Source: Myxococcota bacterium (GTDB lineage: Bacteria > Myxococcota_A > UBA9160 > UBA4427). From it: a stretch of DNA of 64,000 nucleotides. Location of the stretch: positions 1,302,001-1,366,000 of the forward strand of contig JAWKRT010000001.1 in the NCBI GenBank assembly GCA_041389495.1. Reading direction: 5' to 3'. The notes under the pieces were generated by a model, which worked only from the letters and a program-made list of their open reading frames with translations, had not been told where the DNA came from and ran no database searches. This document shows, piece by piece, positions 33,032 through 42,547 of the stretch. The first letter of the stretch is position 1. Every line of letters starts with the position of its first letter. The position numbers and the translations under genes were made by a program.

Positions 33032-34555
33032 TCAAGCGCTGCGTGCGAGGTCGGCGGCGGGGGCGGGCTGCGCCCGCTCGAGCTCGCCGGCGGCGAGCCG
33101 CGCGAGGTAGCGGTCGAGCTCGCGCTTGACGCTCCCCGACAGCAGCAGCACCCCGACGACGTTCGGGAAGGCCATGCCGAGGATCATGAGGTCGCCGAAG
33201 TCGAGCACGGCGCCCGGGTGGAAGACGGCGCCGGCCCACGCGAAGAGCAGGAAGAGCAGCTTGTAGACGAGCGTCGTGCGCACGCCGAACAGGCGCGCCC
33301 AGCACTGCTCGCCGTAGTAGCTCCACGAGATCATCGTGCTGAACGCGAACAGCACGGCGCAGAACGACAGCACGTAGCGGAACCACGGGAAGACGCTCTC
33401 GAACGCGAGCGACGTCATCTGGATGCCGCTCACGCCGGGCTCCGCGTAGGCGCCCGTCACGACGAGCACGAGGCCCGTCGTCGTGCACACGATGATCGTG
33501 TCGACGAACGGCTCGAGCAGCGCGACGATGCCCTCGCGCACGGGCTCGGGCGTCGCCGCGGCGGAGTGCGCGATCGCCGCCGAGCCGCAGCCCGCCTCGT
33601 TGCTGAAGGCGGCGCGCCGGAAGCCCTGGATCATCGTGCCGACGAGGCCGCCGAGGCCCGCCTCGAGCGAGAACGCGGATTCGAGCATGGTCGCGAACGC
33701 GTCGGGCACGCGCGCCGCGTCGAACACCAGGATCACGACGCCCGTCGCGACGTACACGCAGCACATCACGGGCACGAGCACGCCCGCGACCTCGCCGATG
33801 CGCCGGATGCCCCCGATGATCACGACGCCGACGGCGACCGAGAGCGCGAGCCCGAAGAACACCGGCGCGAGCCCCTCGAGCCCGTCGACGATCGCCGGGA
33901 ACGTGCCCTCGAACTGGGCGTAGGCCTGGTTCGACTGGAACATGTTCCCGCCGCCGAAGCTCCCGCCGATGCACATCACCGCGAACACGATCGACAGCAC
34001 CCGGCCGAACGTCGCGAGGCGCGTGCCCGCGAAGCCGCGCTCGAGATAGTGCTGCGGCCCGCCCGAGAAGTGGCCGTCCTCGCGCCGCACGCGGTGCATC
34101 TGCGCGAGCGTGCACTCGGCGAACTTCGAGCTCATCCCGAAGAAGCCCATCGCGATCATCCAGACGACGGCGCCCGGTCCGCCGACGCCGACCGCGACCG
34201 CGACGCCCGCGATGTTGCCGAGCCCGACCGTCGCGGAGAGCGCGGCCGAGAGCGCCTGGAAGTGCGAGATCTCGCCCGGGTCGCCCTCGCGCGCATAGCG
34301 TCCGCGCACGCAGTCGACGGCGTGGCGGAAGGCGCGGAAGTTCACGAACTGGAAGCGCAGCGTGAAGAAGACGGCGCCGGCGGCGAGCCACACGACGACC
34401 GCGGGAAGCTCGAAGGCGTCCGTCCAGAAGGCGAGGTCGAAGAAGATCACGGCCTCGATCGGCGCCACCAGCCAGGCGCGGAACGCGTGGTCGGCCGCTT
34501 CGAGGAAGTGCATCACGGCGCCGTGGGCGCCGGCGTCGACGATCGGGTCGGGCAC
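33032..34555 (-). CDS. Alanine/glycine:cation symporter (AGCS family), second copy
   Basis: 507 residues. Motifs match the family: TVGLGNIAGVAVAVG, GGPGAVVWMIAMGFFGMS, SSKFAECTLAQM, GNMFQSNQAY and FSNEAGCGSAAIAHS. It shares the core with the protein at 8597-10069 but has a longer N-terminus and different loops, so it is an old paralogue rather than a recent copy. The GTG at 34555 is 9 nt after GGAGGAA; earlier in-frame starts up to 34693 have no such site, and a later ATG at 34513 would also keep all helices. Confidence 0.92.
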   Translation of the reverse strand: MPDPIVDAGAHGAVMHFLEAADHAFRAWLVAPIEAVIFFDLAFWTDAFELPAVVVWLAAGAVFFTLRFQFVNFRAFRHAVDCVRGRYAREGDPGEISHFQALSAALSATVGLGNIAGVAVAVGVGGPGAVVWMIAMGFFGMSSKFAECTLAQMHRVRREDGHFSGGPQHYLERGFAGTRLATFGRVLSIVFAVMCIGGSFGGGNMFQSNQAYAQFEGTFPAIVDGLEGLAPVFFGLALSVAVGVVIIGGIRRIGEVAGVLVPVMCCVYVATGVVILVFDAARVPDAFATMLESAFSLEAGLGGLVGTMIQGFRRAAFSNEAGCGSAAIAHSAAATPEPVREGIVALLEPFVDTIIVCTTTGLVLVVTGAYAEPGVSGIQMTSLAFESVFPWFRYVLSFCAVLFAFSTMISWSYYGEQCWARLFGVRTTLVYKLLFLLFAWAGAVFHPGAVLDFGDLMILGMAFPNVVGVLLLSGSVKRELDRYLARLAAGELERAQPAPAADLARSA

Positions 34556-34736
34556 GTGGACGCTTCCTCCGCGCGCATGCGCGTACGCATGCGGGAACGG
34601 GACGTTCGGGTTCGCGGGGGGAGCCGGGCGGGCGGTCGCAGCCGCGTCCGCACGCACGGTCGCGACCGCATCGGCCGCGCGGTGGGCGAGCATAATCCAT
34701 CCGTCGCGCAGCGATGACGCGTCGGACCGGCTCGTC

Positions 34737-34742
34737 TACGCT
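34737..34742 (+). promoter_or_regulatory. TACGCT -10-like box at the acyl-CoA synthetase start
   Basis: TACGCT ends 10 nt before the ATG at 34753 and no ribosome-binding site is present. A CATAAT further upstream (34691-34696) is an alternative -10 for the ATG at 34714. Confidence 0.33.
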
Positions 34743-34752
34743 GCCGCGCGCG

Positions 34753-36951
34753 ATGAGCAATCCCCACGATCCCGCGGCCGCCGCGCCGTCGACGACGCTC
34801 TCCGAGCGCGCCTCGAAGGCGCTCGTCGCGGAGTTCGGCGTTCCGATCGCCCGCGAGGCGACGGCCGCCGATCCCGCGGCGGCCGCGCGCGCCGCGCGCG
34901 AGCTCGGCTTCCCGGTCGTGCTGAAGCTGAACGGCGACGCCATCGCGCACAAGACCGAGCGCGACCTCGTGCGGCTCGGTCTCACCGACGAAGCGGCCGT
35001 GCGCGACGCGGCGGCCGAGCTGCTCGCGAAGGCGCGGCCCGAGGACGGCGCCGTCGACCTGCTCGTCGCCGAGATGGTGCGCGGGCGGCGCGAGCTCATC
35101 TGCGGCGTCGTGCGGGACGCGCAGTTCGGCCCGTGCGTCGTGCTCGGGCTCGGCGGCATCCTGACCGAGGCGCTCTCGGACGTCGTGTTCGCGGCCGCGC
35201 CGGTGTCGCGCGCCGACGCGCGGGCGATGATCGACGGCCTGCGCGCGAGCCACCTCGTGACGCGCCCGTTCCGCGGCGAGCCCGCGGCCGACGTCGAGGC
35301 GCTCGTCGACCTGCTCGTCGGGCTCGGCGCGCTCGCGCTCGCGCGCCCCGACGTGGCGAGCGTCGACCTGAACCCGGTGATCCTGTCGGGCGGTCGGCCG
35401 GTGGCGGTCGATGCGCTCGTCGAGCTCCGCGCGGGCTCCGCGCCGGCGGGCGTGGAGGACGCGGCGGCCGCCCCCGCGCGCAGCGACGCGCAGGTGCTCG
35501 AGCGCTTCCGCCCGCTCTTCCACCCGCGCGGCATCGTCGTCGCGGGCGTCGCGAGCCACCCGGGCAAGTTCGGCTTCGTGACCTATCACAACCTGCGCGC
35601 GTTCGGATTCCGCGGCGCGCTCTTCCCCGTGAAGCCCGACGGCGCCGAGGTGCTCGGCGCGCCGACGCTGCGCGACGTCGCCGACGTGCCCGACGGCGCG
35701 GCCGACCTCGTGTTCGTGTGCACGCCGGCCGCCGTGAATCTCGAGCTGCTCGAGAAGTGCGCCGCGAAGGGCGTGCGCGCGGCCTTCGTCGCGAGTGCGG
35801 GCTACGGCGAGGCGGGCGAGGAGGGGCGCGCCATGCAGCGCGAGCTCGTCGCACGCGCGGACGCGCTCGGCATCGCGATGATCGGGCCGAACGGGCAGGG
35901 CGTCGTGTCGACGCCCGAGTCGATGTGCGCGCAGATCACCGCGCCGTATCCGCCCGCCGGGCGGATCGGCGTGGCGAGCCAGAGCGGCAACCTCGTCTCC
36001 GCGTATCTCAACTACGCGGTGCAGACGGGCGTCGGCGTGAGCAAGGCGGTGTCGCTCGGGAACTCCGCGCAGACCGAGCTCGCCGACGTGCTCGAGTACT
36101 TCGCCGTCGACCCCGACACCGACGTCGCGCTCGTCTACGTCGAGAGCGTCGGTCGCGGCGCGCGCTTCCGAGAGGCCGTCGCGCGCCTCACGAAGGTGAA
36201 GCCGCTCGTGCTCGTGAAGGGCGGCGTCGCCGACGAGGGCAAGCGCGCCGCCGCGAGCCACACCGGCGCGCTCGCGAGTGACGACCGCGTCTTCGACGGC
36301 CTCTGTCGCCAGCTCGGTGTGCTGCGCGCGCCGACCATCGAGGAGGCCTTCGAGTGGGCGGCGACGCTCGCGACGCAGCCGCTGCCGAAGGGCCGGCGCA
36401 CCGTCGTCTTCACGAGCGTCGGCGGGTGGGGCGTGCTCGCGGCGGATGCGTGTGCGGCGAACGGGCTCGAGCTGATCCGCCTGCCGAAGGACGTCGAGGC
36501 GGCGATCGACTCGATGGTCCCGCCGCGCTGGAGCCGCAACAACCCGGTCGACCTCGCGGGCGGCGAGACGCGCGACACGATTCCCGCCGTGCTCGACCTG
36601 CTCGCCGCGCATCCCGAGGTCGACGCGATCGTGCACCTCGGCCTCGGCATCCAGGCGAACCAGGCGAACGCGTTCCGGCAGGGGCCGTTCTTTCCCGATC
36701 ACGGGCTCGAGCGCATCGCGAGCTTCCACGAGCAGCAGGACGCTCGCTATGCGAAGGCGGCCGCGGAGGTCTCCGAGCGCCACGGCGTGCCCGTGCTCTC
36801 GTGCAGCGAGCTCGTCACGGCCGATCGCTCCTACGGCAATGCCGGGCCGCTCGCGGTGCGCGAGGCCGGTCGCGTCTGCTACCCGAGCGCGCACCGCGGC
36901 GTGCGCGCGCTGCGCGCGCTCGTCGACCGGGCGGAATACCTCCGACGCTAG
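34753..36951 (+). CDS. ADP-forming acetate/acyl-CoA ligase, fused alpha and beta subunits
   Basis: 732 residues. The N-terminal ~230 residues are an ATP-grasp domain (ELGFPVVLKLNGDAIAHKTE, GLGGILTEALSDVVF, SVDLNPVIL). Next comes a CoA-binding Rossmann domain from about 250 (PRGIVVAGVASHPGKFGFV) and the succinyl-CoA-ligase-like flavodoxin domains. The phosphorylated histidine is His503 in AASHTGAL. The enzyme interconverts acyl-CoA plus ADP and Pi with acid, CoA and ATP. The domain order (ATP-grasp first) is the reverse of many bacterial fusions. An in-frame ATG at 34714 would add 13 residues; neither start has a Shine-Dalgarno site. Substrate is not predictable. Confidence 0.9.
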   Translation: MSNPHDPAAAAPSTTLSERASKALVAEFGVPIAREATAADPAAAARAARELGFPVVLKLNGDAIAHKTERDLVRLGLTDEAAVRDAAAELLAKARPEDGAVDLLVAEMVRGRRELICGVVRDAQFGPCVVLGLGGILTEALSDVVFAAAPVSRADARAMIDGLRASHLVTRPFRGEPAADVEALVDLLVGLGALALARPDVASVDLNPVILSGGRPVAVDALVELRAGSAPAGVEDAAAAPARSDAQVLERFRPLFHPRGIVVAGVASHPGKFGFVTYHNLRAFGFRGALFPVKPDGAEVLGAPTLRDVADVPDGAADLVFVCTPAAVNLELLEKCAAKGVRAAFVASAGYGEAGEEGRAMQRELVARADALGIAMIGPNGQGVVSTPESMCAQITAPYPPAGRIGVASQSGNLVSAYLNYAVQTGVGVSKAVSLGNSAQTELADVLEYFAVDPDTDVALVYVESVGRGARFREAVARLTKVKPLVLVKGGVADEGKRAAASHTGALASDDRVFDGLCRQLGVLRAPTIEEAFEWAATLATQPLPKGRRTVVFTSVGGWGVLAADACAANGLELIRLPKDVEAAIDSMVPPRWSRNNPVDLAGGETRDTIPAVLDLLAAHPEVDAIVHLGLGIQANQANAFRQGPFFPDHGLERIASFHEQQDARYAKAAAEVSERHGVPVLSCSELVTADRSYGNAGPLAVREAGRVCYPSAHRGVRALRALVDRAEYLRR

Positions 36952-36956
36952 GCGGG

Positions 36957-36970
36957 GCGGCGCGCGCCGC
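36957..36970. terminator. 14-bp GC palindrome between convergent genes
   Basis: GCGGCGCGCGCCGC is its own reverse complement and sits in the 23-bp gap between the acyl-CoA ligase and murA stops. It probably serves both transcripts, but it is short and has no T-tract. Confidence 0.35.
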
Positions 36971-36974
36971 GCGC

Positions 36975-38270
36975 TCAGTCGGCCTCGCGCACGAGGTCGG
37001 CGCCGAGCGCGCGGAGCTTCTCCTCGATGCGCTCGTAGCCGCGGTCGATCACCTCGGCGTTCTGCACGATGCTCGGCGGGCCGGACGCGCACAGCGCGCC
37101 CATCAGGAGCGCCATGCCGGCGCGGATGTCGGGGCTGCGCACCGTCTGCCCGCGCAGCGGCGTCGGCCCGCGCACGACGACGCGGTGCGGGTCGCAGACG
37201 ATGATGTTCGCGCCCATCTGGATCAGCGGATCGACGAAGTAGAGCCGGCTCTCGAACATCTTCTCGAAGAAGAGCACCGTGCCCTCGGCCTGCGTCGCGA
37301 GCACGATCATCGCGCTCATGAGGTCGGTCGGGAACTGCGGCCACGGGCCGTCGTCGACGCGCGGGATGGCGCCGCCCGCGTCGGCGGCGACGCGCGCGCG
37401 CTGACCGGCGGGCAGCACGACGCGGTCGGGCTCGATGCGCACGTCGAGGCCGAAGCGCTCGAAGACGCGGTGGGTCATCCAGTAGTGGCTGCGGACGGTG
37501 TCGCGAACGCTGATCGAGCCGCCCGTCGCCGCGGCGAGCGCGAGGTAGCTGCCCACCTCGATGTGGTCCGACACGACGCGGTGCCGCGCCCCGCCGAGGA
37601 GCCGCCCGCCGCTTCCGCGGATGCGCAGCGTGTTCGAGCCGGCGCCGCTGATGTCGGCGCCCATGGCGACGAGCAGCTTCGCGAGGTCCTGCACGTGCGG
37701 CTCGCCGGCGGCGTTGAGCAGCGTCGTCTCGCCCTCGGCGAACGCCGCCACCATCAGGATGTGCTCGGTGGCCGTGACGCTCGCCTCGTCGAAGAAGAGC
37801 GTGCCGCCGCGCAGCGCATCGGGCGCGGCCGGCGCGCGGAACTCGAAGCCGGCGTCGTCCACGACGACGCCGAGCCGGCGCAGGCCGTAGAGGTGCGCGT
37901 CGAGGCGTCGGCGCCCGATGCCGTCGCCGCCCGGTGCCGACACCTTCACGCGTCCCGTGCGCGTGAGCAGCGGCCCGACGAACAGGAAGGACGTGCGCGT
38001 GAGCTCGCACAGCTCGCGCGGGATCTCGCCCGTCGCGATGCGCTCCGCGCGCACGCGCACGACCGACCCTTCGCGCGCGACGTCGGCGCCGAGGTGCTCG
38101 AGCACGCGCAGCATGTTCTCGACGTCGCGGATGTCCGGGACGTTCTCGAGCACGACCTCCTGGTCGGTGAGCAGCGTCGCGGCGAGCATCGGCAGCACCG
38201 CGTTCTTGTTCCCGCTCGCGACGATCTCGCCCGCGAGCGGCCGACCGCCGCGGATCACGAACCGGCTCAT
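36975..38270 (-). CDS. murA: UDP-GlcNAc 1-carboxyvinyltransferase MurA, Asp-type active site
   Basis: 431 residues. MurA transfers enolpyruvate from PEP to UDP-GlcNAc, the first committed step of peptidoglycan synthesis, in the cytosol. Substrate-binding Lys22-Asn23 (SGNKNAVLP) is present, as are DAHLYGLRRLG, SDHIEVGSYLALAA and FPTDLMSAM. In the mobile loop the usual cysteine (Cys115 in E. coli) is Asp116 (APGGDGIGRRRLD). The same Cys-to-Asp change in mycobacterial and chlamydial MurA gives natural fosfomycin resistance. GGGGGAGG precedes the ATG at 38270. TACCCT at 38338-38343 (minus strand) is a candidate -10 box. Confidence 0.95.
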   Translation of the reverse strand: MSRFVIRGGRPLAGEIVASGNKNAVLPMLAATLLTDQEVVLENVPDIRDVENMLRVLEHLGADVAREGSVVRVRAERIATGEIPRELCELTRTSFLFVGPLLTRTGRVKVSAPGGDGIGRRRLDAHLYGLRRLGVVVDDAGFEFRAPAAPDALRGGTLFFDEASVTATEHILMVAAFAEGETTLLNAAGEPHVQDLAKLLVAMGADISGAGSNTLRIRGSGGRLLGGARHRVVSDHIEVGSYLALAAATGGSISVRDTVRSHYWMTHRVFERFGLDVRIEPDRVVLPAGQRARVAADAGGAIPRVDDGPWPQFPTDLMSAMIVLATQAEGTVLFFEKMFESRLYFVDPLIQMGANIIVCDPHRVVVRGPTPLRGQTVRSPDIRAGMALLMGALCASGPPSIVQNAEVIDRGYERIEEKLRALGADLVREAD

Positions 38271-38379
38271 GCGCCTCCCCCCTCGCGCCCCGCGCACCGG
38301 CGGGCCTCGGAGGGGAAGCCGCGGGAACGCGCGCGGGAGGGTAGCGGCTGCGGCCCGCGACACCGCTGCGCGCGCGCCG

Positions 38380-40237
38380 TCAGCGCGCGGCTCCGTCGTC
38401 GGCGCGCGCGCGCTCGAGCACGACGATGCCGAAGCGCGGGCCGCGGAAGGGCTCGGCGCCGATCGTCGCGACGACGCGGTAGTCGCGCTCGAGCCACGGC
38501 AGGAAGGCCGCGCCGTAGTCCGGGTCGCGGAGGAAGGGCCCGGTGCCGAACTCGGCGTGCCCGCGGTGCACGAGCGCGACGAAGTCGGGCGGCGACGCCT
38601 CGATGCGCGCGAGCATCGCCGCCGCACCGCCGTGCGCGCGCAGCTCGGGCGGGAGGAAGAGCGAGTACGGCGTCGGGTTGCGCCGCCGCAGCCAGTAGTT
38701 GAGCCCCGCGCCCTCGGGCATCGCGAGCAGCGTCGCGTCCTCGGGCATGACGCGCGCGAGCTCCTCCATCGCGCGCGCCATCATCGCGCCGCGCGGCGAG
38801 TGGGCGGGCCCGGCGACGAGGATGCGGTCCCGCCCCTCGCCGAGCGCGAACGTCTTGGTCGCGAGCACCTCGTTCGCGTCGCGCAGCGCGGCGACGGCGA
38901 ACGCGGCGACGAGCGCGAGTGCGAGCGCGCGCGCTTCGCGCGAGCGCGGGGCGGTCGCCGCCACCGCGGCGGCGAGCGCGAGCGCGGGCGCGGCGAGCGC
39001 GAATCCGTAGTGCTGCACCTGCGGATGCAGGCCGAGCTTCGCGAGGAGCGCGAGCGCGTACGCGCCGAGGAGGAGCCGCGCGACGGCCGCGCCGCCCTCG
39101 CTCGCGCCGTCCTCCTTCGCGCCGCCCTCCTTCGCGCCGTCCTCCTTCGCGCCGCCCTCGCTCGCGCCGGCGCGCGGCTTCGCGTCGCGCGCCGCGCTGC
39201 GCGATTTCGCGAGCGTGACGAGCGCGACGAGCGCGACGGCCGCGACCGCCGCCGGGAGCGCGCGCGAGGTCGGCCCACGGGAGCGCGCCCGCCGCCGCGG
39301 CCGCGAGCGCGGCGGCTCCGGCGAGCCCTGCGCCCGCGCGCGCGATGCGGACCGGCGCGCGATCGACCGCCGCGCACGCGGCCGCGAGCGCCGCGCCCGC
39401 GGCGATCGCACCGAGCATGCGCGCGGCGTTGCGCGCGGGCGCGTCGAGGCCGGCGGTGTGCGCGTAGAACGCGTCGGCGCCGACGCCGCCGAGGTAGGGC
39501 GCGTTGCCGAGCGCGCCGCGCAGCGCTTCGCCGAGCGGCAGCGCGGTCGCGAGCGCCGCGACCGCGCCGGCGAAGACCGCGAACGCAGGCACCGTGATCG
39601 CCGCGGCGGCGCGCGCGCGCGTGCCGCGCGGCGCGAGTGCGACGGCGAGCGCCGCCGCGACGGCGCCGGGCACGAACGTCTCGGCCTTCGTCAGCGCGAG
39701 CGCTCCGAGGAGCGCGCCCGCGCCCGCGAGCGCACCCGTGCGCGGCGCCGGAGCGCGCAGCGCGCGCACGCACAGCGCGACCACCCCGAGGCCGAGCGCG
39801 AGCCCGTGCGTCTGCCCGTGCTGGTACGGCGTCGCGAAGTCGTAGTTGCCGACGTTGCCGTACTGCGAGAACGCGCACACGCACAGCACGGCGGCCGCGC
39901 CCGCGAACGCGCCGAGCGCCGACGTCGCGCGCGCGAGCAGCGCGTAGAGCAGGGCGACGATCGCGGCCAGCACTCCGAGGTTGGCGACGACGAGCGAGCG
40001 CACCGAGACGCCGAGGGCCGCGAACACCGCCGCGTTCGCGTAGGGCGAGAACGGGCCGTTGCGGTACGCGATGTCGCGATAGAGGACGTCGCCCTCGGTC
40101 AGGCGCCACGGCACGTAGAGCTCGAAGCCGAAGTCGATGACGGGGTCGGTCCAGCGACCCGCGCTCCACGCGACGAGCGCGGCGAACAACGCGCCGAGCG
40201 CCGCGAGCGCGCACGCGTGCCGCGCCTCAGTCCGCAC
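38380..40237 (-). CDS. GT-C-like polytopic membrane protein, interrupted by one frame change
   Basis: The N-terminal frame (40237 to about 39260) gives about nine membrane segments with a periplasmic loop DFGFELYVPWRLTEGDVLYRD and YGNVGNYDFATPYQHGQTHG. The C-terminal frame (about 39266 to 38380) continues with more helices and a soluble end (PEGAGLNYWLRRRNPTPYS, DFVALVHRGHAEFGTGPF). They join if one CG unit is added in the run at 39258-39266, reading PWADLARALPAAVAAV. A five-copy 15-bp repeat encodes a charged linker in the second half. The overall plan is that of GT-C glycosyltransferases; donor and acceptor are unknown. The GTG at 40237 overlaps the upstream gene by 11 nt. Confidence 0.7.
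39091..39165. repeat. Five tandem 15-bp units inside the GT-C-like gene
   Basis: Units at 39091, 39106, 39121, 39136 and 39151 share the frame GCCG(C/T)CCTC(G/C)(C/T)TCGC. The three variants occur in the symmetrical order A-B-C-B-A. On the coding strand they give the five-residue repeat A-(S/K)-E-(G/D)-G, an acidic-basic flexible linker between membrane helices. Confidence 0.85.
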
Positions 40238-42482
40238 CGGTCGCGGCCCCTCCGTCGCCCGTGCCGTCGAGGGCGGCGAGCGCGGGTGCACCCGGCACCG
40301 CGCCCATCCGCGGCGCGCCGGCGGCGAAGAACGCCGCCATCGCGGCGCGCGACAGGAAGGGCGTCGCGTGCACGGCGGCCGCGGGCGGCACCGTCGCGCG
40401 CGGGTCGAGCGCGAGCTGCTCGTGGGCCTGGATCATGCGGAAGACGCGGCCCGTCGGCGGCTCGCCGCGCGTGCGGCGGAGCAGCTCGTCGGCCTGCAGC
40501 CGCGCCTCGCCGACGGCGCCCGTCAGCAGCAGCGCGCGCACGAGCCGCTCGCGCGGCGCCACCTCGCCCGGGAGCTCGGCGAGCGTCTCGCGGTCGAGCG
40601 CGACCGTCTGCGCGTAGTCGCCGAGCAGGTAGGCGAGCAGCGCGAGGCGATCGCGCGCGCGCGCGCGCGCGACGGGGTCGGTGCCGACGCGGTCGGCGAC
40701 GAGCGCGGGGTAGTCCGGCGGGACGACGCCCTCCTCGATCGCCCAGGCCGGGCGCCGCGCCGCCGCGGCGAGCGGGTCGAAGCCGCGCTCGGCGTCGAAG
40801 GGGACGCCGCGCGCGCGATAGTAGTCGGCCACGCGCGCGAGGTTGGCGCGGTTCCGCGCGTTGCGCCGCACGAACACGGAGTGGTCGACCGAGCGCGAGA
40901 CGAGCACCCAGCCGGGTGCGCCGTCGAGGTGCGGCGTCGTGTAGTACGCCTCGCCCTCGACCGGCAGCCCCACGCCCACGTACACGTCGACGCCGCGCCG
41001 ATCGAGCGCGGCGAGTGCGCTCTCGCCGTCGCGCACCTCGAGCTGCCGCGCGATGTGGAAGTAGTCGTCGAGCACGTCGGGCGGGTAGTGCTCGGTGCGG
41101 CCGTCGACGAACGTCTTCATGCGCGGCGCGAGCCAGTAGCCGAGGTAGCCGCCGAGCGTGTAGCGGTTGTAGAGGTTGCCCTCGAGCGCGGCGTCGCGCA
41201 GGAAGCGCGCCGCGCGCGCGTAGAACGGGCCCGGGGCGTAGGGCGCGCGCGCGTACTCGGCGAGCGTGCGCGGCAGCGTGCGCGCGCGCTGGTCGAAGCC
41301 GCCGCTCGCCGGGAATGCGACGGCGAGCGCGCACGCCGCGACGGCGGCGATGCGCGCGGCGGCGCGCCGCGCGGGCGCGCGCTGGCGGCCGAGCGCGCGG
41401 CACGCGAGCGCGAGCGGGAAGAACCCCATCCAGAGGAAGCGCACCGACACGAGCAGCGCGACGGCGCCCGCGAGCGCGAGCCCGAGGTGCTCGGCGTCGA
41501 GCGCCTCGAGCGCGTCGCGGCTTCGCGCGCGCACGACGCGCACGAGCCGGGCGGTCGCGAGCGCGGCGACCGCGACGAGCAGCGTGTTCGCGATCGCCCA
41601 CGCGAGCGGGCTCACGAGCGGGCCGAGGGTCGGGAGGGCGAAGGGGTCGAAGTGCCGCCACTCGTCGGAGATCTGCCAGATCGCGGTGTCGCGCGACGAG
41701 GTGAAGAACGTGAGGTGCTGACCGACGCCGCGCGGGTTCGCGAGCGCGGCCGCGAGCATCGCGCCGAGCGCGACGCCGAGCGACCGCGCGCGCGCGCGCC
41801 GCGCGGCCCGCGCGGCGTCGTCGCGCGCGATGCGGAGTGCGGATTCGAGCCCGGCCTCGAGCGCCAGGCCGAGCAGCGCGGCCACGACGAGCGCCGGCCC
41901 GAGCGCGAAGAGCGAGTGCGCGTTCGCCCAGACGAGCGCGAGCAGGGCGGCGAGCGCGATGCGCCGAGGCGGCGGCGCGCCCGGGCGCGCGAGGAGCAGC
42001 GCGTACGTCGCGAGCGTCGCCGGGATGCTCACGAGGTCGGGGCGGAGCTGGATCAGCCGCCACCACGCGAGCGCGAGGAATGCGGCCAGCGCGGCCCACG
42101 CGAAGGCGCCGCGCACGCCGGCGCGGCGCAGCGCGAGCAGTGCGGTCGCCGCGATGCCGAGCACCGCGAGCGCGTGCGCGACGCGCAGCGCCCCGAGTCC
42201 GAATGCGGAGGCGATCGCGTAGGTGGCGACGCCGAACAGCCACTCGTGCTGCACGGGCGCATCCGGCCCGGCCGTGTGGAGCATCGGGTCGGCGGCGGGC
42301 CACGGCCCCTCGGCCAGGTAGGCGCGCCCGGCGCCGAGGTGGAACCACAGGTCGTTCGTGCGGATCGGCGCGGCGGCGAGCACGAGCACCATCGCGAGCA
42401 CCGCGAGCGCGCCGACGGCCGCGACCGCGGGAACGGCCGCCGCACCGCGCGCGTTCGGGTCCGGCTCGGCGTCCGCGCTCAT
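40227..42482 (-). CDS. GT-C-like polytopic membrane protein with long C-terminal domain
   Basis: 751 residues. About eleven hydrophobic segments in the first ~420 residues are followed by a soluble domain. The first loop has TNDLWFHLGAGRAYLAEGPW and PVQHEWLFGVATYAIAS, similar to bacterial membrane glycosyltransferase-like proteins. The soluble part includes GNLYNRYTLGGYLGYWLAPRM and FVDGRTEHYPPDV, typical of this uncharacterised group. The last ~120 residues look TPR-like. The ATG at 42482 has TACCCT 7 nt upstream and no ribosome-binding site. It overlaps the next GT-C gene by 11 nt and starts 65 nt from the divergent GT-C gene on the plus strand. Confidence 0.7.
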   Translation of the reverse strand: MSADAEPDPNARGAAAVPAVAAVGALAVLAMVLVLAAAPIRTNDLWFHLGAGRAYLAEGPWPAADPMLHTAGPDAPVQHEWLFGVATYAIASAFGLGALRVAHALAVLGIAATALLALRRAGVRGAFAWAALAAFLALAWWRLIQLRPDLVSIPATLATYALLLARPGAPPPRRIALAALLALVWANAHSLFALGPALVVAALLGLALEAGLESALRIARDDAARAARRARARSLGVALGAMLAAALANPRGVGQHLTFFTSSRDTAIWQISDEWRHFDPFALPTLGPLVSPLAWAIANTLLVAVAALATARLVRVVRARSRDALEALDAEHLGLALAGAVALLVSVRFLWMGFFPLALACRALGRQRAPARRAAARIAAVAACALAVAFPASGGFDQRARTLPRTLAEYARAPYAPGPFYARAARFLRDAALEGNLYNRYTLGGYLGYWLAPRMKTFVDGRTEHYPPDVLDDYFHIARQLEVRDGESALAALDRRGVDVYVGVGLPVEGEAYYTTPHLDGAPGWVLVSRSVDHSVFVRRNARNRANLARVADYYRARGVPFDAERGFDPLAAAARRPAWAIEEGVVPPDYPALVADRVGTDPVARARARDRLALLAYLLGDYAQTVALDRETLAELPGEVAPRERLVRALLLTGAVGEARLQADELLRRTRGEPPTGRVFRMIQAHEQLALDPRATVPPAAAVHATPFLSRAAMAAFFAAGAPRMGAVPGAPALAALDGTGDGGAATGAD

Positions 42483-42489
42483 GGCCGGC

Positions 42490-42495
42490 AGGGTA
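42490..42495 (-). promoter_or_regulatory. TACCCT -10-like box at the GT-C gene start
   Basis: On the minus strand TACCCT ends 7 nt before the ATG at 42482, with no Shine-Dalgarno sequence, which suggests a leaderless transcript. Confidence 0.38.
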
Positions 42496-42547
42496 CGCCA
42501 ACCCGCGCCCGTGGCGTCGCGGCGCCGCGTCGGATTCCATCCCGCGG

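Noticed and set aside
39091..39165. Short tandem repeats considered as a CRISPR array
   Set aside because: Units are contiguous, only 15 bp, without spacers and in frame within a coding sequence.
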